The notes under the pieces are model-generated. The model was not told where the DNA came from. It saw only the letters and a program-made list of their open reading frames with translations, and ran no database searches. From Rhynchopus sp. YZ270_cl-10 (lineage: Eukaryota; Euglenozoa; Diplonemea; Diplonemida; Diplonemidae), in assembly GCA_964035575.1 (NCBI GenBank), contig OZ037872.1, forward strand, positions 868,001 to 932,000: a stretch of 64,000 nucleotides of DNA, read 5' to 3'. Position 1 is the first letter of the stretch. Each line of letters starts with the position of its first letter. Positions 34,851-45,495 of the stretch are shown piece by piece. Made by a program: the position numbers and the translations under genes.

Positions 34851-35198
34851 GATGATCTGTGTTGCCCCTCTGGTGGGTCATTCTTTAAAAATTAACAGTC
34901 TTTTTGGATTTTCAAGCCAATTCTAGCCCTCCCACAGCCTGTTTATTGACATCCGATATGTCGATACAGCAAAATAAGGGGTTGAGGACGTTTTGTGCCT
35001 ATTTCATTTTTTTACTATACAAACAAGATGTCAGGACCAGAGTGAAAAAAGAATGCCAAAATGCCATGTCTTCTCTGATAGGTGCTACCTCTCTGCTTGC
35101 TCTTCTGATCTCCTTTAGTTTATCCGAAAAAGTATCCACGATCTTGGGGTGCCTTTTTTAGGACAGAGTTGTGGTTTTCCCCAAGCTTCCTAGACGCA

Positions 35199-35262
35199 AT
35201 ACTCCGGTGGGTTCGATAACCCCCGCTGAGTGTTAGTATTTCTGCGTCCCAGTTGTACTTCG
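35199..35262 (+). repeat. Family B repeat, hairpin form
   Basis: ACTCCGGTGGGTTCGATAAC followed by CTGCGTCCCAG; the 3' core is lost. Confidence 0.65.
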
Positions 35263-35530
35263 CGGCACTCTTGTTCATCGCCACCGCTGTTTTTTTTTTG
35301 AAAACAACTTGTTGTCAATTCTAAAAAGATTGGAGGCAGCGCTGCAGGGCAAACAAAACGGATTGAAAAAGAAGCTCGCTTGTTTCTTTTTGAGTACTCA
35401 ATTAACCACAACAACCGTACTTCAGATTAACACAATTTTTTCACCTTTTTGTTTTCCCGGCTTTGAGGGCACAAACAAAAGACCCGATCTTTTTTTTTCC
35501 AGCTGTTCCCCTTCAGGCCTTTGCCGTGCC

Positions 35531-35560
35531 ATGCGTCCCAGAGGCGTTTGCACCTATGGC
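35531..35560 (+). repeat. Family B repeat, 3' part
   Basis: ATGCGTCCCAGAGGCGTTTG core only. Confidence 0.55.
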
Positions 35561-36111
35561 GTGGCTGAATGGGGGAGAAGGAGGGAGTGCACAAAAATAG
35601 TACGCAAGAAGTGCGAATCACCCCCCTTCAGCCACCCCCCCCCTTTGGTGCGCTGAGTGGAGGTGTTTGCAGCTTATCAACTTTTCACTTTTTTTCTTCT
35701 GTTTCGTTTCGTTCTATTCGTTCCGCGTTGTTTTTTTATATCTGTCGTAAATGGAGAGGGGAAGAGGGAAGGGGGGGGGGAAAGGTATTTTGATGTACAC
35801 CGGAGGGCAGAATTGTCTCTTCTTTTGCATCGTGTTGCAACCTCAAAGATGGGACAATAAAATTGCGTGAAGGTGAAGTCAGATTCTTTAACAGTTTAAC
35901 CCCCCCCCCCCCCCCCGCCCTCCTCCCCACTAAAAAAAATATTCGTTATTTTTTTTGTCAGAGTCTCAGAAAATAATCCAATTAAAAAGAACCTTCCCAT
36001 CTCTAATATATAAAAAAAATATCCCCGGGTCCATGATTTTACCCCTGCTCTCTCTCCCTCTCTCTCTCTCCCAACATAGGTTCACATTTCATCTTGACTG
36101 TCAAAATAATC

Positions 36112-36245
36112 ACCACACACACACACACACATACACACATTGGGTCCATATTCTGCGCAAGAATTACCCCCTATTAGTCATCAAACACACACACACAATA
36201 CACACATACACACATACACACATACACACATACACACAATACATG
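36112..36245. repeat. CA-rich microsatellite
   Basis: A (CA)n tract near 36112-36138 and an ACACAT/ACACAC array at about 36184-36245, separated by 45 bp of other sequence. Confidence 0.85.
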
Positions 36246-36293
36246 TAGGAGGGCTTTCCCATATGGGCTATATTCCGACTGCTAGGGATTCTG

Positions 36294-36776
36294 CTAGGGA
36301 CACACCTTCAAGCATAGTACCAAGTAGCACTCTTGAGTTCCTGCAAGGACACCCGCAGGTGCGCACACAATACTGCCATCCAACACGTGCTCACCCAATA
36401 GCGAGTGCAGCGCACATGCCCCGTCTCCCACAGTGTCTATCGGTAGCGAGGCGTGCGCTGTGACCTGATTCGGATGAAATGAAGCAGGTAGCGTTGAGCA
36501 GTCAGTCTCAAAACTGTCCATGCACAATTTTCTGAGTCCATCCACAGAACGCAGTCTCGGACGGTTCGTCGCAATCTCGTTCACTGACCACCTGCCGAAC
36601 TCTTGCAAATACAGATTATCAGGTCTCTGTGAGCGGGCTCTCTTGCTCTCTCTCCTGCTCGTTTTGCAACTCGAGAACCACTTGCTCATCAAGGACACGC
36701 CTTCGTGGAACGACCCCTCAGGGTCTTCTCGCGATAACTTAAACTCCCAAACCCCCGATTCTTCCGCGCAGTGCAT
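36294..36776 (-). CDS. OTU-like cysteine-peptidase fragment (uncertain, possibly an isolated exon)
   Basis: A 160-codon frame on the - strand has GC-rich, exon-like composition and no overlapping + strand gene. Near its C-terminus it reads GDGACALHSLLGE, which resembles the D-G-x-C nucleophile region of OTU-family cysteine peptidases. The catalytic His region that normally follows is absent. The frame ends soon after a possible donor (AAG followed by GTGTGT near 36304), so it could be an exon whose partner is not visible, or a remnant of a transposable element, some of which carry OTU domains. No partner exon could be joined. It would be the only gene on this strand. Confidence 0.35.
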   Translation of the reverse strand: MHCAEESGVWEFKLSREDPEGSFHEGVSLMSKWFSSCKTSRRESKRARSQRPDNLYLQEFGRWSVNEIATNRPRLRSVDGLRKLCMDSFETDCSTLPASFHPNQVTAHASLPIDTVGDGACALHSLLGEHVLDGSIVCAPAGVLAGTQECYLVLCLKVCP

Positions 36777-36879
36777 TACCCATCACTGATTTTCAAACAC
36801 CCCTTTTCACCTTTTCACATTCCACTTCCAAAATATCTTTTTTCAGGGGGGGCTCTTTGGGTGGGTTTAAAAAAAAAAG

Positions 36880-37983
36880 ATGGGTGTCTCGCAAACGCTC
36901 TTCCGAGCGTTTGTAGTGGCGGGGTTTGGTATTGTGTTGTGGACGTATCATTGGTCGAAGCTTTTGAACGCAGCCGCAGCAGGTCCTCCTGGGAGAGATC
37001 TCACCGCTATGAGCCAGGAGCTCCACTCCCACCTCCGCGTAGAACGCGCCCTCGCAGAAAAGCTACACAAAGAGAACGCTGAGCTCCGTGCCGCCCTTTC
37101 TTCTCTAGAAAAACCGACTGCGTCGTCTCTCTCTTCCTCAGATGTCTCCAAAAAACTGACGGTTGTGCTTATGTCATATCCTAAGTCAGACAGATTTCAT
37201 CGTTTAGAAGAGATTATTAAGAACCTAAAAAACTATGAGTCGGATATGGTTCATGAAATCCTCTTAGTGTGGAATGGAGAGAGGGGGTTGGTTCCGAAGG
37301 CGATTGTAGCGTTGGAAGGGGGTAGTGTGGGTGCAAAGCTGAGGGTATTACCGCAGACAGCGAATAAGCTTGACAACCGCTGGCGGATTTGGAGGGAGGT
37401 AACGACAGAGGCGATCCTCAACCTCGACGATGACGTTGATATAAAAGAAAGAGGTGTGCGGTGCCTGTTTGACACCTGGCGAAGCGCACCGGAAAGGCTT
37501 ATTGCTGTTGATGTCCGCTCCCATTCTGATGATCCAAAAGCTTTAAAACGCGCCGCAACACGTTCTGGTATAAAGGATATGGATACCTGGGCATATTCTC
37601 CGAGGCATACGGATGCGTCTGGGAGAAATCTGTATTCAATTGCGTTGCCAAGAATTTTGATGGGGAATAAGATGTTCTGGAAGGGCTACGACGAAGCAGC
37701 AGAAAAGCTGCAGGGTGTCGTAGGGGATCTGTTGTGCGATGACATTGCCTTTAACTTTGTTGCTGCCAATATGACCCAGGCTGGGCCTGTCTACGTTCGT
37801 GCACCGTTTGCACCCTATTCGGAGTCCAATTCCGCCACCTCCCTTCAAAAATCCAAAAATATGAAAGCAAAACGCCAGCGCTGCCTCCCCGCTCTTGCAA
37901 AGGTCTTTGGTGGAATGGTGCTCCGGTACAACAGCTGGGTTGGGGTCTGTGCATGGGATGGCGAAAGCGGAAACCACAAATAA
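36880..37983 (+). CDS. Exostosin-type GT64 glycosyltransferase, type II membrane protein
   Basis: Intronless, 367 residues. A TCTTTTTTCAG acceptor-like site ends at 36845, 34 bp before the ATG. Residues about 8-26 are a hydrophobic signal-anchor (FRAFVVAGFGIVLW), followed by a short stem with a Glu/Lys-rich helix. From about residue 90 the sequence matches the GT64 domain found at the C-terminus of exostosins: L-T-V-V-L-M-S-Y, a basic L-D-N-R-W segment, the D183-D184-D185 metal and UDP-sugar-binding motif in N-L-D-D-D-V, and a late G-D-L-L-C-D-D-I-A-F-N segment. Such enzymes transfer GlcNAc or related sugars in the Golgi or ER. The GT47 half of bifunctional exostosins is absent. The sugar acceptor is unknown. 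Confidence 0.85.
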   Translation: MGVSQTLFRAFVVAGFGIVLWTYHWSKLLNAAAAGPPGRDLTAMSQELHSHLRVERALAEKLHKENAELRAALSSLEKPTASSLSSSDVSKKLTVVLMSYPKSDRFHRLEEIIKNLKNYESDMVHEILLVWNGERGLVPKAIVALEGGSVGAKLRVLPQTANKLDNRWRIWREVTTEAILNLDDDVDIKERGVRCLFDTWRSAPERLIAVDVRSHSDDPKALKRAATRSGIKDMDTWAYSPRHTDASGRNLYSIALPRILMGNKMFWKGYDEAAEKLQGVVGDLLCDDIAFNFVAANMTQAGPVYVRAPFAPYSESNSATSLQKSKNMKAKRQRCLPALAKVFGGMVLRYNSWVGVCAWDGESGNHK

Positions 37984-38016
37984 TTGGGAAAATTTGATGA
38001 TTTTTTTTTGAGATTG

Positions 38017-38060
38017 TCACAGAGCGGGCCGTCGTATTTCAAGTCACCCTTTTTTTGAGT
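38017..38060 (+). repeat. Family D repeat, 3' part
   Basis: GTCACAGAGCGGGCCGTCGT then ATTTCAAGTCACCC and a T run. Confidence 0.55.
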
Positions 38061-38489
38061 TTTTCAGGATTAAAAAAGTGTAAGGGTAATGGGAAGGGGG
38101 AGGGTGGTTGGGGGAGGGTAGATCTTAAAAAAAACTGAAATATTTTGTTAATTATTGTTTAAAGCAAGCCACGTGGTTCTAGAAGAAAAAACCATTCATG
38201 TTTAAAAGCGCTATTCTAGCCCCAAAGAAATATCCAATCTTTATAACAAACCACAATAGAAATCGACGAACACAACATCTTCTCGCTCCTACCCCGAAAT
38301 ATTTTTATCCTTGAGTCCATCATGACACAACTGAAGAGTACTTTTCTACCTTCATCCGGGGCTGGTATATTGTACATCATTCAGTCGGAGATATTTTCCT
38401 CTTCCAACTATTCCACTTTTTATCAGATTTATTCCCTATGTTTGCAATGATCCTTTCATTTCATCTGAGTGGAAAGCGGGAGCACATAT

Positions 38490-38612
38490 CAGATGTAAAC
38501 CACGAAAATGGGACTGCATGCTTGGGTGTCCACCCCCCCGGTACAACCGGTCATACCATGGTACACTGTTCACGAGAGGGCTGTTATATTTCAATTCAAC
38601 TTTTTTTTTTTC
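38490..38612 (+). repeat. Family D repeat copy
   Basis: AGATGTAAACCACGAAAATG start, CCCCCGGTACAACCGGTCAT core and GTTCACGAGAGGGCTG near the end. Its T-rich end may contribute to the acceptor of the next gene. Confidence 0.8.
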
Positions 38613-38655
38613 TCCTCCCCTTTACTCCTTAACCAGAGGGAGGCAAAACGATGTT

Positions 38656-41600
38656 ATGTCCGCCCCCGATCCCACCTCCCTCGTTTCCGTTCTGAAGGAG
38701 TGTGTGTCGCGAGAATGCGCCACCGACACATTGCGTGCAGAATGCGCCGTCGCCTTCTTCAACACTATCGCAAGCATCCTTCCTAACCTACCTACCCTTA
38801 CACCGACGCTGCTGGCAGAGGTGCAGACGTCTCTCGAATCCTTTGTCGGCACAGATGAAAGCCACTTACGTTGTGTAGACTGGCAGGCTGAAAGGGATGA
38901 CGCCTACAAAGCCCTTTTCCATAAAGTGAATGATCTTTGCGCCCGCTGGCCGGATACAGTAGAAGTGAATATGGAAGCAAATATGAATTGCCATAAACTG
39001 ATTGGGCGGGCAGTGATGATTCTTCTGGAGCGGGGTGCGCCGGAACGTTGCCATGCGCAAGCCGTTGCGGAGATGCTTTACGCGAAGATTGATTTTTCTG
39101 TTGACAAGGTTGTTGCTGTGCTACAGGCAGCACCACGGCCACAGAGCACCACCACCACCACCACCCCGACCCTCTCCGAAGAGAACGTCCGCACCGCTAC
39201 TACCGGCATGCACACCTTCCTCTCGCTCCTCCTCACCCTGGAGCAGCGTTGGCCTGGGGTTGTGTTATGTGATCCGCGTCTCCTCGCAAAGGCTGTGATA
39301 GGTGCTCGTCTTATGTCACCTCCGGTGTTGCACCCAGGATGGGGCATAACGAAGGCATGGAAAGAACGGAACCGTCGCTTTGAACGGTGTTTGCTCGCGT
39401 TGTTCGCACCGTCGGAGTGGACGGTTGGTGCAAAGAGGCGCTTTGTGGCGGCGTTGGTGGATGAGTCCTTTGGGGGGTGTGAGGTTGTGTCGCATGCTCG
39501 CTTGCTTGCGGTGTCTGCGGTGTTACGAACGGCTGCAGTGCATCAGAAGAAGGTCTGTGAAGACGCAACACAAAGCCCCTTTGTGGACAACACTGCAGCA
39601 AGGTGCGACACCCTCACAACGTACATTGCGAGCATCTACCCGGTGTACGTTATGAACACTTTGGCGTCGTTGGATGCAAGCTTTGCATGGTGGGCACCAC
39701 AGAGCGAACAGTCTGCCTCTCAGCAACAACAGCAGCAGCCACCGTTGACCTCTGTGGTGAGTGTCTCGCTTTCCTCCTTTGTGGCAGTGGCGCCGGAGAG
39801 CTGCCTGCGTTTTGTAGAGTCAGCGTTGTTCCATGCGTTGGTCCTGCCGTCGCCGCTTCCGTTTATTGTTAGTGCAGAGTTGTGGGCGTTTTTGCGTAGG
39901 TTTTCTCCTGTAGAGTATAATGAATCTGCGTTGGGAACAGTGTTGCATCTGCTTGTGGGGTTGTCGAAGGATGTGGATGAGAAGCGGGCAGCGCTGCGGA
40001 TACGGTTGCAGCATTTGGTGCGCATTTTGTGGAGTGTGCCTGCAGTGCCGTCGCAGCTGGCGGGGGTGTTGTCGGTGCATGTTGCACCGCTGTTGAATGA
40101 TACAAACGCTTTGATAAAGTTCTTTACCGGCGCACCACGGAGCCTGACGTGCTTTTTAGCGCGCCACCACACTCAGCTCTTTGAGCAGGTGATCACCAGG
40201 CTTGCGGACATCGCCAACTCAGGGACACTCGACGCGCTACCTGCAGCAGCGTCGCTTCTCAAACACATCCGCTTCCAACCGGACCGCTCCTCTGGGTGGG
40301 ACACTGCCACCGGCGAGGTGCTGTGCCTCCCATGCAACTCTCTGTATCATGTGCAAGGGGAACGGCAGTGCGACTGTCCAACCTTTTTGCTGACCAAACG
40401 TTCCACCCTCTTTGTAGAGGTGCAGAGGTTGTGGAAGGTGGCGCAGCAGCCGCTCAACGCAATCAAGCCTGGTGAAGTGGCGCCAAGCCCGATGTTGTGT
40501 GCGGCGGGGTTCGATATCTTAGGCACGGTGTTGACGATTCTGAAGCAGGAGATCATGGTCAAGCTTGTGGCCCTCGCTGACTTCGTCGTTCGCCGTGTGG
40601 CTACCCCAGGTACACCTGCCTGCGTCGTCCTCTCGGGTCAACACCTACTCTGCCGCATGGCCATTTACCTCCCAGACTGCGCACACAACATCGAAACCAA
40701 CGTCTGGTCCAAGCTAGCCACACCCCCCTTCACCGGCCCACACGCAGCAGCTCTTTACAGTCTTTCCCTCGCAAATGCTAGTGGTTACATGAAAACACGG
40801 GCAGTCCTGGGCATGACAACAGCAGCCATCTCCGACGACGCGAAAGCCGTCATCGCAAAGGTATTTGTTAAAAACATCTCAAACCCGCAAACCCACCGTC
40901 TTTTCATTCGATAAATACCCGCGATACGTTAATCTTTTCAATACTTTTCTACCCACAACGTCAAAAAAAAACTTTACACTGCACGATTGCGACAAAGCCC
41001 CCTAGGCTTCATCATATAAACTTTCATTTCAATCTTCACTCCCATTATCTGGGGTTCGATAACCCCACGCCCCATGTCAGCTCTCTGCGTCCCGTTTATG
41101 CACTACCATCCACTTCACTTTTCCTATTCATTGTAGTCGGTTTCTGCACGTGGCACACAAACACAAACACAAACACAAACACAAACACAAACACAAACAC
41201 AAACACAAACACAAACACAAACACAAACACAAACACAAACACCCTACCACAGTTCGCAGAAGGAATTATAGAAGGCCCAGTCGCAGACCACCCCGCCGAG
41301 ATGCGGGACCTCCTCCAGCAGCTCGAGGACCACGCTCTGCAGAGAACCACCCCCGCAGAGGACCCAGTAGCCCAAGACAGTGGAGAGGGCCCGCTAAAGC
41401 GACGACGCGTGGACCCTGCCCTCACACCCCCACAGCACCCCCAGCTTCTTGCACTCCGAGATGCGTTGAAGGTATGTTTCTGTGTCCAAGAACACCTATC
41501 TTTAAGCCCTTTTTTAGGTGTCTGACTATAATGTAGACTCTGCGGCATAGCTGTTAAAAAAGGTGTCATTTGAGTAGAACCTCACAGGGAAAATTGCAAT

Positions 41601-41894
41601 AAACTATGCAATAAAAGGGGTGACCTATTATTGTATTACTCTGAGAAACCTACCGTTCATACAAAGCAAAATGACAAAAATAGCATATAATGGAGCACAC
41701 TCTAGGGTGGCTACACTAATACAATCAAATTTTCAATTTTCAAAATAACAAAAAAAAACAAAACTTCATTCCAACCATTCCAACCATTTAAAACCCCCAT
41801 ACAGGAAGTGCATGCCACACCAGACCTCTCATGCGACCCTGTGCTAGCGACGGAGGTAAAGTCTCTCCTCGAGTCCTTGTCTGGGCGAATCTGA
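38656..41894 (+). CDS. Large helical protein of unknown function
   Basis: Three exons, 38656-40860, 41253-41471 and 41805-41894, all phase 0, give 837 residues. The ATG at 38656 is the first in frame after a pyrimidine-tract acceptor at 38636; an ATG at 38651 is out of frame and an in-frame one at 38518 lies inside a repeat. For exon 2 the acceptor at 41252 (CCCTACCACAG) is needed, because the next AG at 41259 gives an immediate stop. The protein is mostly Leu/Ala/Val-rich helices with regularly spaced hydrophobic stretches, suggesting a HEAT/ARM-like solenoid. A Gln run (about residues 356-361) interrupts it. Exon 2 carries a PLKRRRVDP nuclear-localisation-like motif. A nuclear scaffold is inferred; no family is recognised. 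Confidence 0.7.
41046..41122 (+). repeat. Family B repeat, hairpin form
   Basis: CTGGGGTTCGATAACCCCAC and CTGCGTCCCG with a CCACTTCACTTTT end, in intron 1 of the 38656 gene. A degenerate family A-like segment lies at 40983-41025. Confidence 0.7.
41154..41243 (+). repeat. (ACAAAC)n hexanucleotide array
   Basis: About 15 near-perfect ACAAAC units lie 10 bp before the acceptor of exon 2 in the 38656 gene. The frames read through it are Lys-His or Val-Phe repeats and are artefacts. Its position replaces a normal pyrimidine tract. Confidence 0.9.
41690..41745 (+). repeat. Family E repeat copy
   Basis: ATGGAGCACACTCTAGGGTG then CTACACTAATACAATCAAAT, in intron 2 of the 38656 gene. Confidence 0.75.
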
Positions 41895-42220
41895 TTTATG
41901 TTTATCTTCTCTCCGAAAACAATGGCAAAAAAAGCACAAACAAACGACCCCTCGACTCCCCCCTCATTTAGGTCTCGCACTGTACATCCTTACGGTGTAA
42001 AAAAAAAGGAAAAAGGAAAAAGGAAATAAAGAAATAGGAAAAGGGGGAGAGCGGGGGGTAGTTTTCCCATAGCGTCTCATTCTCTACTAGCACTCTCTCA
42101 GCGATGGGTTTGTGGCGTCTGCAAAAAAAAGAAGAAGCAAACTAGCCTTTCAAGGGTTATGTGGGTTCTTTGTTCCAGTTTTCTTTGTTTCTCTCTCTTT
42201 TTTTTTTTCTTTTTCCCCCA

Positions 42221-42270
42221 GAGCCTGCGTCCGCCTATGAACGGTGAGGCGTTTGCACTTTCAACTTTTT
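42221..42270 (+). repeat. Family B repeat, short form
   Basis: GAGCCTGCGTCCGCCTATGA followed by ACGGTGAGGCGTTTGCACTT. Confidence 0.8.
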
Positions 42271-42576
42271 TATAATTGGACAAATCCTGACAAAATATAG
42301 TGATTCTTCGTCGACCACCAATAACACAACAACCTAAGAAAGGGTGGCGTTTGCAACCACAAAAAAAAATAATTAAAAAATGCTATTTGGGTAAATGTCC
42401 CAGCCCCCTCCGGTTTGACAAAGAGTGCGGCACTGTTGTCCCCTTTTTGCTTTTAAATTTTTTGAAGAATTGACCTGTGGTGATTGTGTAGAGCCCACCT
42501 GGGCGATTGTCGATACAGTTCCTCCTAGGTTCCCCCGCTTTTAGGTGGGGTTGGGTGGAAAAAAAAAAAAATTGAA

Positions 42577-42645
42577 AGTGGAAATTGCACAACAGTGGTA
42601 ACACAACCCGAGGCAACTACACTACTCCAACAATTTATCAAAAAA
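42577..42645 (+). repeat. Family C repeat copy
   Basis: GTGGAAATTGCACAACAGTG with a GAGGCAACTACACTACTCCA end and a following A run. Confidence 0.8.
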
Positions 42646-42959
42646 GAACAGAATGAAGAACTGAATGGAGGCCATTTTTAAAAAAATGGAAGGGATGCAT
42701 TTTTTTGGGTGTTTCTCACGCAAACTACCATCGCAATCTTTTTTTTTCACATAAAAAAGGGAGTATTTTCTCAGAGGCAAAAAAACCACAACCAATACCC
42801 AGCTTTGTTTTCAAAAAAAAAGTCGCTTTTAAAACACTCTTTATTTTTATAGCTCTGTTCCCCACAAACCACTCACATTTTCCAGACACAAACACATTTT
42901 GAAAGCATCCCTTTCCACACAACGTTGTGACATTTTCTATTCATATTTGATCAAAAACA

Positions 42960-45340
42960 ATGAGTCTCGCGTCCCTTCTCCCTACTGTGTTGACTGAGGT
43001 GAAGGGGAAAGACAAAGGGAAAAAAGAGAAAAAAGCGAAAAAAGAGAAGAAGTCGAAAAAGCGAAAGGCTGAGGACGACGACAACGCCTCAAACGACAGT
43101 TTAGAACGTGCCTTGGAGAGCCGGCGTCTGCAGAGGGAGGCTGCGGAGGAGGACACCTCTGTTCCTCTGGATGGGCTTGCGGCCCTGCTGCCCGCCCCGA
43201 AACAGGTCAAAGCCTCGGCAGGGTTCCTCCCTGATGAAGGGGACCGGCAGCATGCTCCAGAGCTTGCAGCCACCACAAAACCAAAACGACGCAAAATAGC
43301 ACGCACACCGTCTCCAGAACATCCGGTTAACAGCCTTCTTGCGATAGGCTACTCCGATAGCGACAGTGATGATGGTCCTCAGCCGTCTGCGGTGGTTGAA
43401 GAGAAGGTGGAAGATGTGCAGGAAGAAGCGAGCCCGGTGGAGGCTGTGGTGGAGGTAGGTGTGGGTGAGGGTGGGGATGCTGTGGGTGGGGAGGTGGATG
43501 CGGGTGGTGTTGTGTCCGACGCAGCTGTCAGTGTTGCTGCAGAGAGAGAGACACCCGCCTTCGCACCACAACCCCGCCCTGCTGTAGTGCAAAGAGCCTT
43601 CCAAGTCGCAGAGGACCCAGAAGAAGAGCAACCCACCACCCGCAGGGTCATACGCAAAACAGAGTTTTCCTTCAAAACCCGCAAGCCTAAGGAAGAGGTC
43701 GCAGCACCAACGGAGGTGTGTTGAAGTTTTTTTTTTTTGAGGGGATATTTTCAGGCTATTATATACGATTTTTTTCCTTACCAAAAGTGCAAAAAAAGTG
43801 AGGTTGCTGTTCCTGAGGGGGCTGGAGGCACGGAGGGGCTTTTTTTGGAAGAAATGAACTTAAGATTGAAGTATCATCGTTGTACTGCCCAGGGAGGGTT
43901 CCCGGCCACCGGCTAGTTTCCTAGGGCCTTAGGGCTTCACTGGCTAGGGCTCCTGCAGGTCCCTCCACACATGTACCGTGCCTGACTTCAGCACCCAGGG
44001 TAGCATTCCCAGCACCTTTCACCCCTTCAGGAGGAGTGCCACAAAGGGCACCCGGATGCAATTTTCCACGTCCATATCAGGACGTGGCTCTATTTCTTTT
44101 TGCGGAGCAAAAAGAAAATAATATAAAATGGCGCCGCAGGCGAAAAAAAAATTGGGGTACGGTGTAAAAATCTAGCCTTTTACACGACAGAGTCACTCAA
44201 CGAACCCTTTTTTGCGGAGCAAAAAAGGAAAAATGGCGCCGCAGGCAAAAAAAATTGGGTACAGCCTGTATGGTACGGGATTTCATGGTGCGGTCAGCAA
44301 CCCAGTTCCCCAAAAAAACGCAAAAAACTTTTTCTCCAAATCTGCAAAAGTTTTTTTTTTTTTTCAAAACTGAGGTTCAGCCTCAGTTCTACTATGGTGT
44401 ATAAATCTCTGGATATTTTATGTGAGATGTACCCCAGAAGGGGGGAATAGGGGAAAATGTTGTACCCTTTTCCCATAAACTCTGTCTTCCCGTTGAGTAT
44501 CGTTAAGATCTAGCATAGTTAAGATCCAGCATAGTTGCCCCAGAACCCAGGCAGATCGGAGTTCCGTTGGTAAAGTGAATGGCATGGTAAAACTTTTCAA
44601 AATCCCATTCAAGGAGTGGCAGGTCTCCTGTCGAGAATGGAACCATATATTTAAGTGTTTCCCCCTCATAACACTTCCACAACACAATGCAGGAAGAGGT
44701 GGCCAAGGCAGCGTGGGAGAAGTACTACCGGGACCTGGAGGTCTACAACAAACAGGTGGCGGCGCAGGCACAACAGGTACAGGCACAGCAGGCGCAGGCA
44801 CAACACGCGCAGGCAGCTGCTGTCCGCCAGGAGCCTGTGCCTGGGGGCCAGGATGTAATTGAAGTGCGTGGGGTCGACAGATCCATGCACGATGAGGTTG
44901 GGGGGCGCCGTCCTAAAGGGGGTGCACACAATTCTAACATTTGGTATGCAACCCATCAACAGTGGAGCTCATATTCGGGCACGCTAATACAACCAAATTT
45001 TTAACACAATAATAATTGCAATGGAGAACCCCTTTTTGAGAGCACTTTTGAGTACAGACTATCAGCTGCATTGACCCCTCCACCTCCAGGAGAGTAGCAC
45101 ACTGGGTGTACTTTGCCTCCCCCTTCAACATCAATATCTATTCCTTTTTTGGAGCTGCAGTAGCACCTTTGATGGGGTAATTCGATAATCATAAGCGTCC
45201 TTATCATAAACGACCTGCACACACAAAATCAATACAGGGCGTTGAGTGAACGAGCTGCTGCGATGCGTGACGATGTGGAGCGGGACACACACCAGATGCA
45301 AGAAACCTTCAGCAAGTCGCGCTCCCGATACGGATGGTGA
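42960..45340 (+). CDS. Lysine/glutamate-rich nuclear protein of unknown function
   Basis: Three exons give 369 residues: 42960-43715, 44693-44943 and 45238-45340. Donor 1 is GTGTGT, the only non-GTAT donor seen; donor 2 is GTATGC and splits a Trp codon. Residues 15-42 are almost pure Lys, Glu, Gly and Ala (KGKDKGKKEKKAKKEKKSKK), a strong nuclear or nucleolar signal. An acidic, Val-rich low-complexity region follows, then a helix rich in Gln and Ala in exon 2 and a charged C-terminal helix ending SKSRSRYGW. The layout resembles accessory factors of RNA processing, but I recognise no family. Intron 1 (977 bp) carries a family G copy, and intron 2 a family E copy in sense orientation. Confidence 0.65.
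44095..44270 (+). repeat. Family G repeat copy (inside intron 1)
   Basis: Two ATGGCGCCGCAGGC motifs flank a TTTTACACGACAGAGTCACT segment and TTTTTTGCGGAGCAAAAAAG. Confidence 0.75.
44961..45003 (+). repeat. Family E repeat copy
   Basis: AGTGGAGCTCATATTCGGGC and ACGCTAATACAACCAAATTT, in intron 2 of the 42960 gene. Confidence 0.7.
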
Positions 45341-45495
45341 GGCCCGAAGCATGGACGCACGGAAGGAGGGTCTTTGCCCCCTTCAAGTACATTACATACC
45401 TGTTTTTCTTTGTTCCCCCCCCGCCCGTACACCCCAACGTCCCTACAAAAAACAATCCCCCAAACAAAAGGGTTCAAAACAACAAAAGCTAAACA

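Larger units (their letters stand above)
32948..36293. other. Gene-free spacer with nested repeats
   Basis: Holds the DnaJ gene 3' end, a family C copy split by a hAT-type MITE, the single reversed family A copy, a family F copy and two family B copies. A (CA)n and ACACAT-type microsatellite lies at about 36112-36245. No credible exon was seen; the frames near 34516-34809 and 35309-35656 have no acceptable composition or homology. Confidence 0.6.
37984..38655. other. Intergenic spacer with two family D repeats
   Basis: AT-rich spacer with partial (38017-38060) and full (38490-38612) family D copies. A pyrimidine tract ending in ACCAG at 38636 precedes the next ATG. Confidence 0.6.
41895..42959. 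other. Intergenic spacer
   Basis: Contains homopolymer runs, a family B copy (42221-42270) and a family C copy (42577-42645). A TTTTCCAG acceptor-like site at 42885 precedes the next ATG. No coding content. Confidence 0.6.

Noticed and set aside
36112-36245. Possible CRISPR-like or telomeric array
   Set aside because: It is a plain CA/ACACAT microsatellite without unique spacers.
41096-41569. Antisense frame with a Val-Phe repeat
   Set aside because: Product of the ACAAAC array, not a protein.
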